64,000 nt of DNA from Trebouxia sp. TZW2008 (GCA_002118135.1 BDIU01000033.1:248001-312000); one strand, 5' to 3'. Positions 52,201-63,974 are shown, counted from the stretch's first letter. Numbers and translations are program-made. Notes: generated by a model from the sequence alone, not told the origin.

Positions 52201-54970
52201 CTCAATCAGTATTTCATGCAACAGATATCAGAAGACAAAGACAACTCTGCAAGTTCTCCAGGCTAGTCCTGCAGACATTTGTCTGATGTGCAAGTCAGCA
52301 GCCAGCTGCATGTTGCACATTAGCCTTATATAGCTTCTGTGTCTGGGTTTGCACTGGAGAGTATGACGATCACTTTTCTAGTGTGCAGTTCAGCAGCCAA
52401 TTGCATGTGGCGCACTACCCCTACATAGCCTTGCTATCTGGGTCAGGCCAGAGAACAAGGAAGGTAGCCAGCTGCGAGGGCTTTGCTTCACCTAGTGAGC
52501 TCATGCAGACGCTACAGCCAGCTGTTGAAGAGCATGGAGCCCAATTTGTTGCTGATCAGGCAGATCACAATGAGCGGGTGAGCTGATATGTTGATTGTTG
52601 TCAGCCCGCATGTTGGCATGATTGTGTGTTGTCATGAATTTTTTTTTGGCCAGGGAGAGCATGCAGACGCTACTGCCAAGTCTTAGCAGCTTGTGAGCTT
52701 GCATAATGGGATGCCTGCATCAGGTCATGCTTAGTGAGCTCATGCAAAAGCTGCAGCTTACTGTTGGAGAGTGCGGAGTCCAGTTTGTTGTCAGCTTGCT
52801 TGCATGCAGATTGTGGTCTGTCTGATCTGCATGCTGGCATGCAAGCATCAGGTCATGCTTTGCTTCAGCTAGCAAGCTTGTGCAGACTCTCAGTGTCTTG
52901 ACACTACAGTCTGCTGTTGAGGAGCATGAGGCCCACTTTGTTGCACATCACGCACATCAATGAGCGGGTGAGCATGCCTATTGGCAGTGTTCCCCTCTCT
53001 GAGATATGCAGATCGCCAATGCTTCACAATCTGGCATGTTGTGAGCAAATTTGCCAATTTGCGCATGGTGAGAACCTGGCCTATACACCTTACACTGTAA
53101 ACAACCAACAGACAAGACCTCAAGTTTGAACAGGGTGTTGGCACGTCTGTAAATGGTCATGACTTGCCTACACACAGCACTGCGTTCCCATGCTGTCGTG
53201 CACATATGAATGACGCATGTGAGCCCAATTGATCCAATCATGCAGTACTATATGTACATGTCAGATGCTGAGGGCTTCATATTTCAGGCACCTTTGGCCA
53301 TGGCTGCACTCGTGGTGCTCAAGCTCATGTTGAGCACTGAAGTAATACTTACAGCTCAGCGCAGCATTGCAGCTGAATTTGCTGCATTCCAGTATGCGAG
53401 GCCTGTTCTCGACTTAACGCATGGCTGTTGCATGGCTTGCAGAGAGCTGGTAGCAGGTGTGTTCTGCAGCAACTCAGGGGCTTTTGGAGATCAGGCACAG
53501 TAGTAGTCAGGAGCCCACAGTCTGCTTTGCTTGCTGCAGCTGGACCAGCAACTGAGGCAGGAGAAGGGTGTGGAGCTCTTTGCTAATTGTGCTGTTGCAA
53601 CCATAACAATTTGGCAAGCCCCAACTGACAGCATGGTGTTTTGCAGCAACTAAATCGGCGGCTGAGGGAGGAGCAGGATGCCGAGTACCAGCGCAGCCTG
53701 TTGGCCGACCAGGAGCGTGAGAAGCAACAAGCTGCTGAGAGGGCAGCACAGCAGCAGCAGCAGCGCGCCGCACAGCAAGCGCAAGATGCTGAAAGGTAAG
53801 CTGCTGTTGTCAGTTGTGCATGTGGTGTACTCTCCCAGCAGTGCCTTGTGAGGGTCAAGATAAGTTGACAGCGCGTCTTGATATAATGCACAGCAAGCGC
53901 AGAATGGTGAGAGGTCAGCTGCTGTTGTCACTTGTGCATGCAGTGTGATTCTTCCGCAGTACCTCGTGAGAGTCGCCATAAACTGCCTCAGGGCATGCAC
54001 TTAATGTGCTCGCAAATGGGCATCAATCACATCTTGCAGCAGATGCATCAAAGATTGGCTTGACACCTTTTTGGCAGCCAGCATGCACAGCAAGGTGAAA
54101 TTGTCTTCTGTTCAAGATGGCGATGCTGTGCAGCATCTAGAAGAGATCACAATTTGACCTTGCTGTGCATGCTGCTTCCTTTCAAGGACAACATCGAAGT
54201 CTGTCATAAAGGCACGTCCTGTGGCGTTGTTTATTTGCTTCCCACTGGGCACTTGAGCTCTTAGCGCTGATGCAGGGCAGAAAAAGAAGCAGCAGAGAAG
54301 AAGAGGACTGACCGGGCAACAGCCCTGCAGCAACGAAGGGCTAACAAAAGGGTCCTTCTGCCTGCAGAGCCCCCAGTGGGGACTCCCAGCACAGCTGCCA
54401 TTCGTATCAGACTGCCTGATGGCTCCTCTGCCCAGCGCAGATTCTCATCTGATCAGCCACTTCAGGTACTGTCACTAAACAAATTCGTCTAAGCCAGATG
54501 CAAAGTTACACAGCAGCAACTTGCAGCGCTGCTTTGATGTACCGGATTCAGCTCATGGCAGTGAAGAGTTGAGCAAGGTGGCGAGCAAAATGAAGTAGTC
54601 TATGTAGCGTTCTGGACGCATCCAGAAGTTGCTAGATGGCAATGGTTTCCATGCAGAATGTGTGATAGAGTTGAAGCTCATGATCAGTTCTGCTGCAGGC
54701 ACAGGCTTGTGCATAGTGGCCTGCATGCAACGTGGGTGACGCTACTGTCAGACATGCGCTTGCAGTACTTTGTCGTACAAAATCTGCTTTCTGCTGCAGG
54801 CTGTGTATGACTTTGTTGATTCTCTGGAGGGGCTACAAAGCTTAAGCTACAGCCTAGCAACAACCTTCCCCAAAGTCATTTACAGCTCTGACAAGCTTCA
54901 GCAAACAATTCAGCAGCTAGGTCTTGCGCCACAAGCAGCCATGCTTGTTCAGAATCATGATGATGACTGA
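49288..54970 (+). CDS. FAF2/UBXD8/PUX10-type UBA-UAS-UBX protein
   Basis: Eight phase-consistent exons: 49288-49408, 49520-49780, 50362-50534, 50870-50980, 52389-52577, 53647-53795, 54276-54465 and 54800-54970, giving 454 residues, close to animal FAF2. Domains: N-terminal UBA (FVSLTNGSDAEAAFYLEAA), then a hydrophobic hairpin (LPLLAVGASVRIVTEIVRFG, followed by YACTTAVG) that in this family inserts into ER and lipid-droplet membranes. A thioredoxin-like UAS domain follows (FKFLFVYLHSPDHE, FCQQTLCNPEFVHYVN, CWGGDVHKSD), then a long charged helix (LNRRLREEQDAEYQRSLLAD). The C-terminal UBX domain (IRIRLPDGSSAQRRFSSDQP, then DFVDSLEG) binds Cdc48/p97. The protein is expected to recruit Cdc48 for ER or lipid-droplet protein degradation. 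Introns are packed with ghost exons. Confidence 0.93.
51040..51095 (+). repeat. Donor-side ghost of FAF2 exon 50870-50980
   Basis: TGTCCACAAAAGCGATCATT and TCATGGTGGTAC repeat TGTCCACAAAAGCGATCCTT and TCATGGTGGGAC at 50957-50988, with the exon end and donor. It lies downstream of the exon. Confidence 0.85.
51965..52345 (+). repeat. Three acceptor-side ghosts of FAF2 exon 52389-52577
   Basis: Copies near 51980-52050, 52135-52200 and 52283-52345 share CTTCAGCAGCCAATTGCA or GTTCAGCAGCCAGCTGCATG, then a CAC.TACCCCTACATAGCC-like block and CTGTCTGG. The real exon start is TTCAGCAGCCAATTGCATGT, CCCTACATAGCC, CTATCTGG. All three lie upstream. Confidence 0.9.
52645..52975 (+). repeat. Three donor-side ghosts of FAF2 exon 52389-52577
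   Basis: Copies near 52650-52690, 52730-52800 and 52855-52975. The last is the fullest: GCTTTGCTTCAGCTAGCAAG, CTGCTGTTGAGGAGCATGAG, CCCACTTTGTTGCACATCAC and AATGAGCGGGTGAGC, still with an intact donor. All lie downstream of the exon. Confidence 0.9.
53530..53590 (+). repeat. Acceptor-side ghost of FAF2 exon 53647-53795
   Basis: GCAGCTGGACCAGCAACTGA, GGCAGGAGAAGGGTGTGGAG repeats GCAGCAACTAAATCGGCGGC, TGAGGGAGGAGCAGGATGCC. It lies upstream of the exon. Confidence 0.7.
53880..53940 (+). repeat. Donor-side ghost of FAF2 exon 53647-53795
   Basis: CACAGCAAGCGCAGAATGGT, GAGAGGTCAGCTGCTGTTGT repeats CACAGCAAGCGCAAGATGCT, GAAAGGTAAGCTGCTGTTGT. It lies downstream of the exon and includes a modified donor. 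Confidence 0.88.
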
Positions 54971-55443
54971 TTTGCAGAAGATCACTCAGCTGCATGCAGA
55001 TAATGCTCTGACCGTTGATTTGGCATTTAACAGAAGAGTGCAATGCCAGCAGCTGCAAACTGCACTGCCTCAAGCTCAGCAATGATTTTCTGATGCACCT
55101 CAGCTTGTGCAAGTGCCAAAAGTGTTTCTGCTCTTGCTTGAGCAGGCTTTCTGGCTCATATGAGACAATGCATTGTCTGTTCCTTTACCAGCATTTGCAT
55201 ACAGCTCCTCCGTACTTTGCTGTGGCTCGATTCAATCACGCTTTCATGCATCAGGCTGGACTGCTAGACAAGACCTTTCAAGAATGCTTACATTCACTGC
55301 GCACTGACTTACAATGATCAAATCAGCCGCTATGCAAAGCTCATGTGTACAACAAGAAACGCGTTGAATTGTCATGTCTAATGCTGTCAAGAGCCAGCAT
55401 CGTAAGATTGGAACACATGACGTCTAATTGATTGCTAGAACGC
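54971..55443. other. Convergent intergenic region
   Basis: Holds the 3' flanks of the FAF2-like gene and the minus-strand membrane-protein gene. No gene was recognised. Confidence 0.5.
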
Positions 55444-58400
55444 TCAGAGACCAGTCTGGTGGCCTGCGGCGGTGGTGGATGCGTTCCTAGTAAAGCTAGG
55501 GCTGCTGATCATCTCCTCCAGGCCGGTAGGCTTGCCAGCAGCGGCCAGGGAAGCAGGGTGAGTGACGGCACCAGAAGTGAAGGCGCCTGACTTTCTGCGG
55601 ACCTTGGAGCCGACCGGTGCCAGCCCGCCCATGTAGCCAGTGGGGGTGCCGACCGCACTTCCAGGGGAGTTCACAGCCGATGCATTGATAGACGTGATCT
55701 TACCCGCGCCTGCCTTGCCTGTGCCAGGAGCCCCGCCCAGGTTGGGAGTCTGAGGGTTGTACACCACTTCGCTACCCTGCAGCAGCACAAAAGCACTGTT
55801 TAGCCCTGTGCACTTCACCTGGAGCTTACATGCATCTCGTGTGGATGTAGCAGCATCTGACAGGACTACTTTGTGACACATATACAGCTACGCAAACCAA
55901 AGCTCGTTCTTCGATGTCGTTTGGAGCATTTGCTTCCAGATCACCAACTCGATACAGCGCTGTGATGCAGAACGAATCAACAAGAAGCAGAACAAAATTC
56001 TGAAGAAAATTGTTGCTTACCCTGAGAAGATGGGCGCCGTGCAAGTCTCTGAGCAACAAGGCCAATGCTGCAACACAGAGGATGCCGACAATACCACCAG
56101 CAATGACGCCCCTCACTCCAGCTGAAGACAGGTGCTTGTGCTTGTCTGCAACAGCACGTGAAGCATCATCACCAAGTGTTGTCAGGAAACAGGTGGACAC
56201 AGTGCATGCACATGGCATGAGACAAGCATACTGTCAGCTAGACTTTGCTCTACTTGCATTCACAGCAGTGTTGCCATCCAGACTGCATCAGCCTAGTGAA
56301 GCACATGCAGCTTGGAGTAGCATGGTTTGGAAAAGCTACGAAGTCACGTATGCATAGCAGTCTGCACTGCGCTTTAGCAAAATCATGCCGCAGCAAGCAA
56401 ATGGAATAACAGCAGAAAGAATTGCAGCGTATGGTGTGCACGATGGCTGCTGCTGCACCCCTTCAAGGCCAAAGCAACCCTGGAAGCTGTTGACCTGCTA
56501 ATGCAAAGGAACAAGGAAATTATTAATGCAGACAGAGGAAAAGTCTACACTGTGAGTCTTTGTATCAAAAGTCACTGTGTGCAGAAGCAGCCCTGGACTA
56601 GTGAATATGTCGTGAGCACTATGATGTGTGCTGATGCAAGCACTGCGGCAGCGTTTGATGTAGGACTCACCCAGACACCAGTGGCCAAACTTGTCCCGGC
56701 AGTAGTCCTTGACAGTGGCGTTGATGCCGCCAGGAGTAGTGACATTGTAGTACATCAGCTGTACGCCCCAGCCCACTCCAGAGGTGTTCAGCTGGTTCTG
56801 CACTCAACACAAAACAGCTCAGAGACAGCACAGTCTGGTTGACAACTGTGCTTTTGACTATTTAGCCCTTGAGCAGCAGCTTGATTGGTGCGCACTTCAG
56901 CAATATTCAGCTGTTGCTGCACGCAGCACCAAACAGCTCAGACATTGCATTGACTTCATCATTGGGTCATGGCTACAGACAATCTGTTAACCAAGACATG
57001 AACACAGCTCAGACAGTGCTGTGGCTGTGTTGTGATGCATTTGACCATTTAGCCCTTGAGCAGCCAGTCTGTCAGCAGCAGCTTGCATTCTGGCGACACT
57101 GTAGCTTTGAGTGATATGAACAGATCTGACAAGCATTGTGCAGGTCATGATGAGGCTGTAAGGCTGTGGTTTTGTGATCCTAGCTGGACACATAGGATGA
57201 CTTGACCTTGCCTCGACTCTGTGCTGAAGCATGCCTCATGAGCAGCCATACACTTTTGCTGCTAATCTTGTGCAGCAGCTGTGCAATAAGCGTAAGTCAA
57301 TGCATGGCAGCTACACGTCCAGTGCATAGCTGCGGCCGGCATCATGTTCTGATGTTCACCCACAAACAGATGTCACACAAGACTTCTTGCCAAGCTTAAT
57401 CTTACTGTTAAGGCCGCATGCATAGGGATGTATGTCTGGCAGTAATGCGCAACCAATACATTCACAGCGAGACAAAAAGCACTGTCATGACAATGCTGGT
57501 ACCTCCAAGGTGTAGTTAGTAATGGAGTACTGAAGCTCCTGAAGAACAGAAGGCACTACAGATGCGCTGCTGGCCACCATCTCCACCGTCACATCAGCCA
57601 CATTGTTATCAGCCGATGCCAACAGAGCACGCCTGGGCCCATAGAAGTATTCCTGCATGACAATGATCGCATGTTTTGTGTCCAATGACTCACAACCTCG
57701 TATTGGGTATGCGGGGGTTTGTTACTTTTGTGCTGGCACCTCAAATGGGCGCCATTGTCTGAAGTTTGCTGTGCTGACATGGCCCGTTTGTGACAAAGAG
57801 TGCTGTACCTGCACTAAATTCTGGCAAATCAGACTGAAAGAGCCACAATGGATGCCATCCTAACTCAGCAACGCTTGCAGACTGCATGGATGTCATGGCA
57901 ACATCAACTACAATATGCCAAGCGCACAGCAACTGTGTAGTGTGTCTGGTTACAAATCTGTGTTCTGAAGAGCTCTGACATCATGTTTGCTGCAATGCAG
58001 TTGACTGACCATCGTCCCGCGAGATGTGCCTGCACCAATGTACTTTGTATCACGAGATGAAATGGAGAGGGTCCTGCTCTACTTGCATTTTGTCATGCTG
58101 CGGGAACCAGAGGTTTGAAAGCATACCTGCTGCATGCTGTTGTCCATGAGCAGGCTTCTCCTCCGCCTGGATGAGTAGACCTGGTTCACATCACTAATGG
58201 ACATGTCATCAAAGTCCACAGTGCTGATGACTTGAAACAAGGCCAGCAGAAATGTAGTCTGACGCGCCCTGTTGAAGGGAGTCACACCATTCCCACTGAC
58301 TCGCAACACAGAGTACAAAGCGTTGTCCCCAGAGCTAGTGCTGTTGGAAGTGGTGCTGTTGTCAGTGTCCATGACAGTGACTGGGGCGTAAGTCCTGACT

Positions 58401-59327
58401 GTGGGCTCAGGGGTGGGGGCTGGGGTGGGGGTTGGGGTAGCAATTGAGCTAACCCTAGCCGCCGGCTTGGTACCCGCAGTTGTTGCTGCCGGCAGTGCTG
58501 GGGCCTTTGTAGCCACTGGGGCTGATGTACCCACTGGTGCTGTTGTAGTCACTGGGGCTTTTGTGGCCTCTGGGTCGGTTGTGGCAGCCGGTGTGGGCAC
58601 TGAAGGGGCAGCTTGTGTCGCTAGTGGCACTGCGGCATTGTTTGTTGCCCCAGCATCTGTTGCGGCTGCCTTTGCATCAAACTCTGCAGCATCAGCACAA
58701 AGCAGGTTGAATCGTGCTGCAAGCAATCACTAAGCACGAGCAAGTCACAGAAAAGGCATTTTGCAGAAGGGAAAACTTAGGCACTGAGCAGGTGATTGCA
58801 TGCTCAAGCTGAGCAACAGGAGGAAGGCAACTTTTTGAGGCCCAGGGTAGCAATGTGAAGGCATTTGCATTCTAGGCATCTTGCAGAACGTTTTCTGCAC
58901 TCAAGACTGAACCATTGCAGGGCCACACAGCCTGTGCTCTGTACAGCCCTATGTTTGCAATGCCTCAATTGTGCTAGCTACACCTGAGTCACCTTCGGCA
59001 GCACTGGCAGAACATTATGCACAGATACATAACTTGGAGCATCGATGCGCCTTGTGTTCAAATACATGCCCCATGCAAGCTGGTCAGCATAAGTTTCACT
59101 GTTGGGGGCTGCAAGGCATGCTGTCCTAATCATGTACCATCAGGACATGACACATGCTATTTGCAACATGAGGCAGCAGGATTTGACATTGTGTTACAGT
59201 ATATCTTGTGCTTACGCTGGGCTGAGGCCGTTCTTGAGATGACATACTGGCCAGCAAGGGGCTGTGGGCTGCAAATGGCCAGGGCAAATATAAGCGCCGC
59301 AAAGGCACATGCTCTGCTGGAAAGCAT
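55444..59327 (-). CDS. Algal type I membrane glycoprotein with Ser/Thr/Pro/Ala-rich ectodomain
   Basis: Six phase-consistent exons: 59327-59216, 58716-58127, 57652-57503, 56797-56671, 56145-56021 and 55776-55444, about 478 residues. A clear signal peptide starts at the ATG (MLSSRACAFAALIFALAICS). Next is a long Ala/Thr/Pro mucin-like stretch (ATTDPEATKAPVTTTAPVGT, PTPTPAPTPEP). A folded ectodomain follows, with VLRVSGNGVTPFNRARQTTF, an Arg cluster SSRRRRSLLMDNS, GPRRALLASADN, VTVEMVASSASVVPSVLQEL and a two-cysteine segment (YCRDKFGHWCLG). One transmembrane helix (GVIAGGIVGILCVAALALLL) leads to a Gly/Pro/Ser cytosolic tail. Several N-glycosylation sequons are visible (for example NTSG, NVTT, NATV). 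It is a surface or wall protein of unknown role. Confidence 0.75.
56840..57075 (-). repeat. Two acceptor-side ghosts of membrane-protein exon 56797-56671
   Basis: Blocks CAACACAAAACAGCTCAGA, TTTGACTATTTAGCCCTTGA and GCAGCAGCTTG recur as CAGCACCAAACAGCTCAGAC near 56925 and as CATGAACACAGCTCAGAC and TTTGACCATTTAGCCCTTGA near 56995-57060. They lie upstream in gene sense of the acceptor at 56798. Confidence 0.7.
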
Positions 59328-60233
59328 TTTCTTGCCACCAAGCAACCGGCCGTACGTGGACCTGCAAGTCAGTGCAGGCTGATTTGGTTCACAAGCATCA
59401 GTGCCTGCGTAGTGAAAGCTGACACAAACCTATTCCTGTTCACATCAACTTGAGTTTATATGCGCCACAGGACCTACAACTGGCAGAGCAATGTTTGCAC
59501 AGGCACCAAGCAAAGTTTCTTGAAGCACATCGATGTTGCACAGGTGAGCGAACAGCAAAATTTGCAAAGCTGTAAGAATGCTATGGGTGCGGCGATGTAG
59601 CTGCACTCGTGCTATGGCACGGCTCAGACCCAAGGCTTTATATCATTGCATTCGCAAGCAAAGGACTGCCGCAAGCAAAAAGGCGAGTGCGCATCACCAA
59701 AGGCGGTTAATGCAAGAGACGGACGAAATACGAGCGGCCTCTGCAGTAGGTCAGCTTTGGCAAGCAGCGAAAGCTATGGTTTAAGCTTTCAGCAAATTCC
59801 TCGCACGGAAAGCATCCGGTGAGCAGCTCGAACGTACCAAGTTGCTTCAAGTCTGCCTGCAGGCCGCTCACACACGCATGTTCGGCTCTGCCTGCCTCGG
59901 TGCAACCCGCTCGCCACTTGCTGAACAGATGCCACTGGCAGGTCTTGCTCTGAACTGAACCTTGGACAGGCCGCAGACACGTTCAAAACAATGGGCGTCT
60001 TGTAATCAGTCAAACGCTTGTCGCCGGCTGCCACAGAGGCTCCTTACAGCGCACCCTGGAGCCTCGCAACTTGCGACTTGCGAGGGATAGTAAACACGCT
60101 TTCCCGCAGCTGACCGCCGCTGCTAGGCCTCATGCCGTCTCTCGTTAACAGCAGGCTTGTTCAACCTAAAGCTTGAAAGGCGCAGAAGTGCACATAAGCG
60201 AGAAAGTCGGCAGCGAGCCTCAATTCTTTGTAG
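59328..60233. other. Intergenic region with one possible small ORF
   Basis: Lies between the membrane-protein ATG and the dihydroorotate dehydrogenase stop, both on the minus strand. A plus-strand frame at 59578-59784 (68 residues) and a minus-strand frame at 60034-59789 both look mildly coding. Only the first is listed separately. Confidence 0.4.
59578..59784 (+). CDS. Possible small basic protein (68 residues)
   Basis: ATG to TAA, uninterrupted. An inner start gives MARLRPKALYHCIRKQRTAA then SKKASAHHQRR, a basic helix-like composition with a helical C-terminus (EIRAASAVGQLWQAAKAMV). No family is recognised and no splice evidence supports it. It could be chance. Confidence 0.25.
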   Translation: MLWVRRCSCTRAMARLRPKALYHCIRKQRTAASKKASAHHQRRLMQETDEIRAASAVGQLWQAAKAMV

Positions 60234-63200
60234 CTAGCTATGCTTTACAAAATGATCAACTCCAATAGCTTCCTGAACAGAGCTGAAGCCGTCTGCTTCT
60301 AGGCAAGCTGCAAGCTGTTGCTTCATCTTTGGCACAATTGAAGGGCCCTCGTACGCCAGCGCTGTATAAAGCTGGACCAAGGTTGCACCTGAACACATAC
60401 GGACCTGTGACCTGTCCTGGTATGACAAGTGATAAACTGCACAGCAATCTTTATGGTGTACATTCACGCTAACCTCTGTTCCATGCAAGCAATGCCAAGG
60501 CGTGATGGTCACATCACACACGACAGCGCTTGAACTCTCCCACAGTATGCAAACTAGTCTGCTGTTGGGATTTGTGCCATATTATGCTGGGAGCAGCACC
60601 ACAAGTCATGGCGCATTGTAGAACGTCACAGTGGCTGAGCTCAAATGGTAACGCAGGCAAAGAAGGCTTTTGAAAAGGGGCCAGTGCACAGTGTGTGATT
60701 GTGGCAATGCACTGCATGTGTCTGCTCTGCCTGGCTCTTTTTTGGTCTGCTGGCCAGCTTGCGACTGAGTCCACTGGACAATCTGTGCTTGAGCTGCTGC
60801 GAGCTTTGCTCTGAAGCTGTGCAATGTGTCAGGCAACATGGGGATACCCCACAGCCTGACTGACGGTACAGCAAAACAGCAAAGCTGGGCAATCAGTCAG
60901 GCAGAGGGTGCCAAGCACAAGCAAGTAATTGGACATACAGCTGTTACACTGTTGACGCCTGCAGTGCATTTCTTCTGCCCCAATCAAGTCTCACACATTG
61001 CCCAAGATTGCCGAAAGTTTACAGCCGTCTACAGAGCGTATGTCAATGGAGACATGTAGCCAGGCCCTGAACACAAGGTGAAAGCCTCTGGTGATGGTAT
61101 GAATGCTGTGAGATGCAGACAAAACACAGCTGATGTCGCACCTGCCCTGATTTTGCGGTACGCGTCCTCTCCACTGCTGACGCCTCCGCATCCAATGATG
61201 GGCAGCTTGCCCTTTGTCAGGCGGTACATGTCTGACAGGGCAGCCGTTGACAGGTCAAAAAGCGGCTTGCCACTCAAGCCTCCCACCTGCATAGCAAGAG
61301 TCATGTTGCAGCATGAATCAAGACCGTCCACAGCTTCAGCAATGCCCTTCTGATTCAGTTGATGCTTGGCAGCAGCATGTGGTTCCATTTGTACAGTAAG
61401 AGCAGAATTGGCTGTGCATACGGCCAGCGACAAGTTTGGAATAGCCCTCTTGGGCAATCAGCCACAGCGTTTGGCCATGTGATTCTTGGCTTGCAAATTA
61501 TTCTATACATCAGCAGTCGTCAGCTTGAAACAGTATCTCTGAGCCCGTAGGGTGCTCAGCAGTATCCCCTGCCTGCATGATGATTGTGTTGCTGCCCATG
61601 GGTACCAGCAATCACAGGCTCACAAACAACAACACCTCCCGCCATCATGGGATGGTCAGCCACAACACTTGAGCTTGTGAAGCAGCATGGTCTGAATAAG
61701 TCGAAGATTTGCAGGATGCTAGCAACCACAAAGTACCTCTGAGCCAATGGGACGGTCAGCAACAGCACAGAGTTTAAGAATGAAGAGAATGACCTACTAG
61801 AGTGCAGTATCAACAGACACAGGGTCAAAGCCAGTACCTCTGAGCCAGTAGGGTGATCAGCAACAGCCCCTGGCCGTGTGATTGTGGTATTGCTAATCAC
61901 AAGCCCATCTACTCCTAGCCTGAGGCACACTGTGGCTATATCTGACTTGTCTGCATCTGTCAGGTCTGGGGCTAGCTTGATGAGCAGGGGGGGCGGCCCC
62001 CTTGGCCCCCACTGCATCTGGTCCCGGGTGTTCTTCACCCTCTTGACTAGCTTCTCAAGCTCCTTGCGGCCCTGTAGCGCTCTCAGGCCTGAAATGCAAT
62101 GACAGCTGATGACCAGAATTGCAACGCGCGCCAAATGAATGTTACCTTGGCCCGAATCCTTTCTCACCAAGCCAGCTTGAAGTGTGCACTACAATTGTGT
62201 GACACACAAACATTAAAAGGCAGTTATGAAAGTGTGCAATGATGCCTTCATGACACTGCGCTTGTCAAGGCTGTTCACAACTGCTGTGTCAAGCGATTTC
62301 CGAAGCGCAGTTGCCCCTCAGTTGACAAAACAGCTTGCACTCTTCCGCTGTTGGGGTCGCTGCAAGGGACTCTGGGGTCAAAGGCAGGTTGAGGAATAGG
62401 TCAGACCATGTAAGGCATCATGCAAAACGCAGAGTGGTTGCTGGTGAAGCATGAAGCATCTTGCAAGACACTGGCATGTGGAGGGTAGTAGGACGGAGCG
62501 CATCAAACCCAAAATTTGCCAAAGGGTCAGGAAAGAATTTTGAGGTGCGCATTCTGTCATGACTTTGTGCTTGCAGATGCATAATTCATGCATTTTGCAG
62601 CAGCAAGAGCCGACAGTCAACAGACCTGGTGTGTTTGGGGAGGAGATGTTAATGACCAGGTAGTCAGCAAACTGCCCCAGTTTTGAGACGCCTATGGAGT
62701 AGTCAGCGCCTGCATCCTCGCTGGTCTTGTTCTTGCCAAGATTGACGCCTATGAGGCCGCGAGGCACCTCTGGTGTGGCAGGGCCAACAATGCCCTGCTG
62801 TCTGATGGTATCAAGCCGTTGGGACACTGCATCTACACCTTGGCTGTTGAATCCATATCTGTTTATCACTCCTCTGCAAGCGCCCACAGCAGCCTGAGCT
62901 GGCACGTCATCTCACATGGTTTGGACAGTGCTAATTTGAGACGATTGTTATTTCAGACAGTGACAGTGACCACACTTTAAGTAACAACATCTGCAATTTC
63001 ACAATCAATGAAGTAGCATGCATTGCCCTTTGCCACAAGATGGGCAGAGCGTCTTCTGTATGTGTCATCACGCACACTCTCACAGACAGAACATCGTGCC
63101 TTGCTGACTCACCCCAGTTCAGGCAGCCTGAAAGACCTCGGCTTTGGATTCCCAGGCTGAGGAAGTGGCGTTATGGTCCCTAGACAGCAGAAGCAAAGTG

Positions 63201-63974
63201 TTGTGAAGTTTTGTTGAATTGCAGATAACAAGAGTTGTTGGAGCCAAGCCAGTCAGCAGCTTGAGCCAGTGAAAGTGCATATCCTGCTGGCAACACGCTT
63301 ACCAACTTCTACAAACCCAAACCCAAGGCCAAGAAGGCCCTTGACCGCAGCAGCATCCTTGTCAAAGCCTGCTGCCAGACCTGCAGCACATTCATAAGTT
63401 TGGGCTGATGCATCAACAGACTGTTTGCATGTTACCCTGTTTTGCGGCATGGACACAGCAAGTTTGGTTGTACATTATTACTGATTTCACACTGACACTA
63501 TCTGTGTGGCCACCTGCTGGGTCCCCAAGACAATCATGTTGGTAGTAGATTTTGACTGACCAAGGCATTACAGCAGGGATGCAAGCGTACCTATGGGATT
63601 TGGGAAGTCCCTGCCCCAGACTGACACACCAAGGCATGAGCTGTCTGGCCTGTGTTCCCGAGGTACAATGCCGTGTTTTGCTGTCCAGATGGCTACATCA
63701 TGAGAGGTTTCTGCGTCTAAGAGCCGTAGGAAGGGGCCAAGCGCGCTGAAGGCGTCAAACTCAAGCTGAGTCAAATCGTTTCTATATGCTGCCACCACGC
63801 CTGCTGCTGTTGCTGTGCCAACTATCAAGAAACGTTTCTGTAGAGCATGCCAAGCATGGTTCAAGGGGTCATGCTGGACGGGACTGCAGGCCTAGTAGGC
63901 AGCAGTGTGCATCAAAGACTGCATACCGCATAGGTGCGTAGCTGACTCCGGACTGATCCGTGAATCCAAGACAT
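60234..63974 (-). CDS. DHODH: Mitochondrial class 2 dihydroorotate dehydrogenase
   Basis: Eight phase-consistent exons: 63974-63927, 63837-63591, 63380-63303, 63179-63113, 62873-62626, 62088-61838, 61286-61142 and 60388-60234, giving about 412 residues. It catalyses the quinone-linked oxidation of dihydroorotate to orotate in pyrimidine synthesis at the inner mitochondrial membrane. The short first exon ([16 protein letters not shown]) looks like a presequence and is followed by an anchor helix ([17 protein letters not shown]). Core motifs: [74 protein letters not shown] (catalytic Ser of class 2), [59 protein letters not shown] and [13 protein letters not shown]. The FMN- and orotate-binding Lys and Asn are present. 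The first exon is the least certain part. Confidence 0.93.
61530..61770 (-). repeat. Donor-side ghosts of DHODH exon 62088-61838
   Basis: On the plus strand GTACCTCTGAGCCAATGGGA with GGTCAGCAACAGC (61734-61767) and GTATCTCTGAGCCCGTAGGG with TGCTCAGCAGTATCCCCTG (61532-61575) repeat GTACCTCTGAGCCAGTAGGG and TGATCAGCAACAGCCCCTG at 61834-61872. A fragment at 61640-61680 (GGGATGGTCAGCCACAACAC) may be a third. All lie downstream in gene sense. Confidence 0.85.

Noticed and set aside
59789..60034. Minus-strand frame starting MAAGDKRLTDYKTP
   Set aside because: No splice or family support; overlaps other equally plausible frames.
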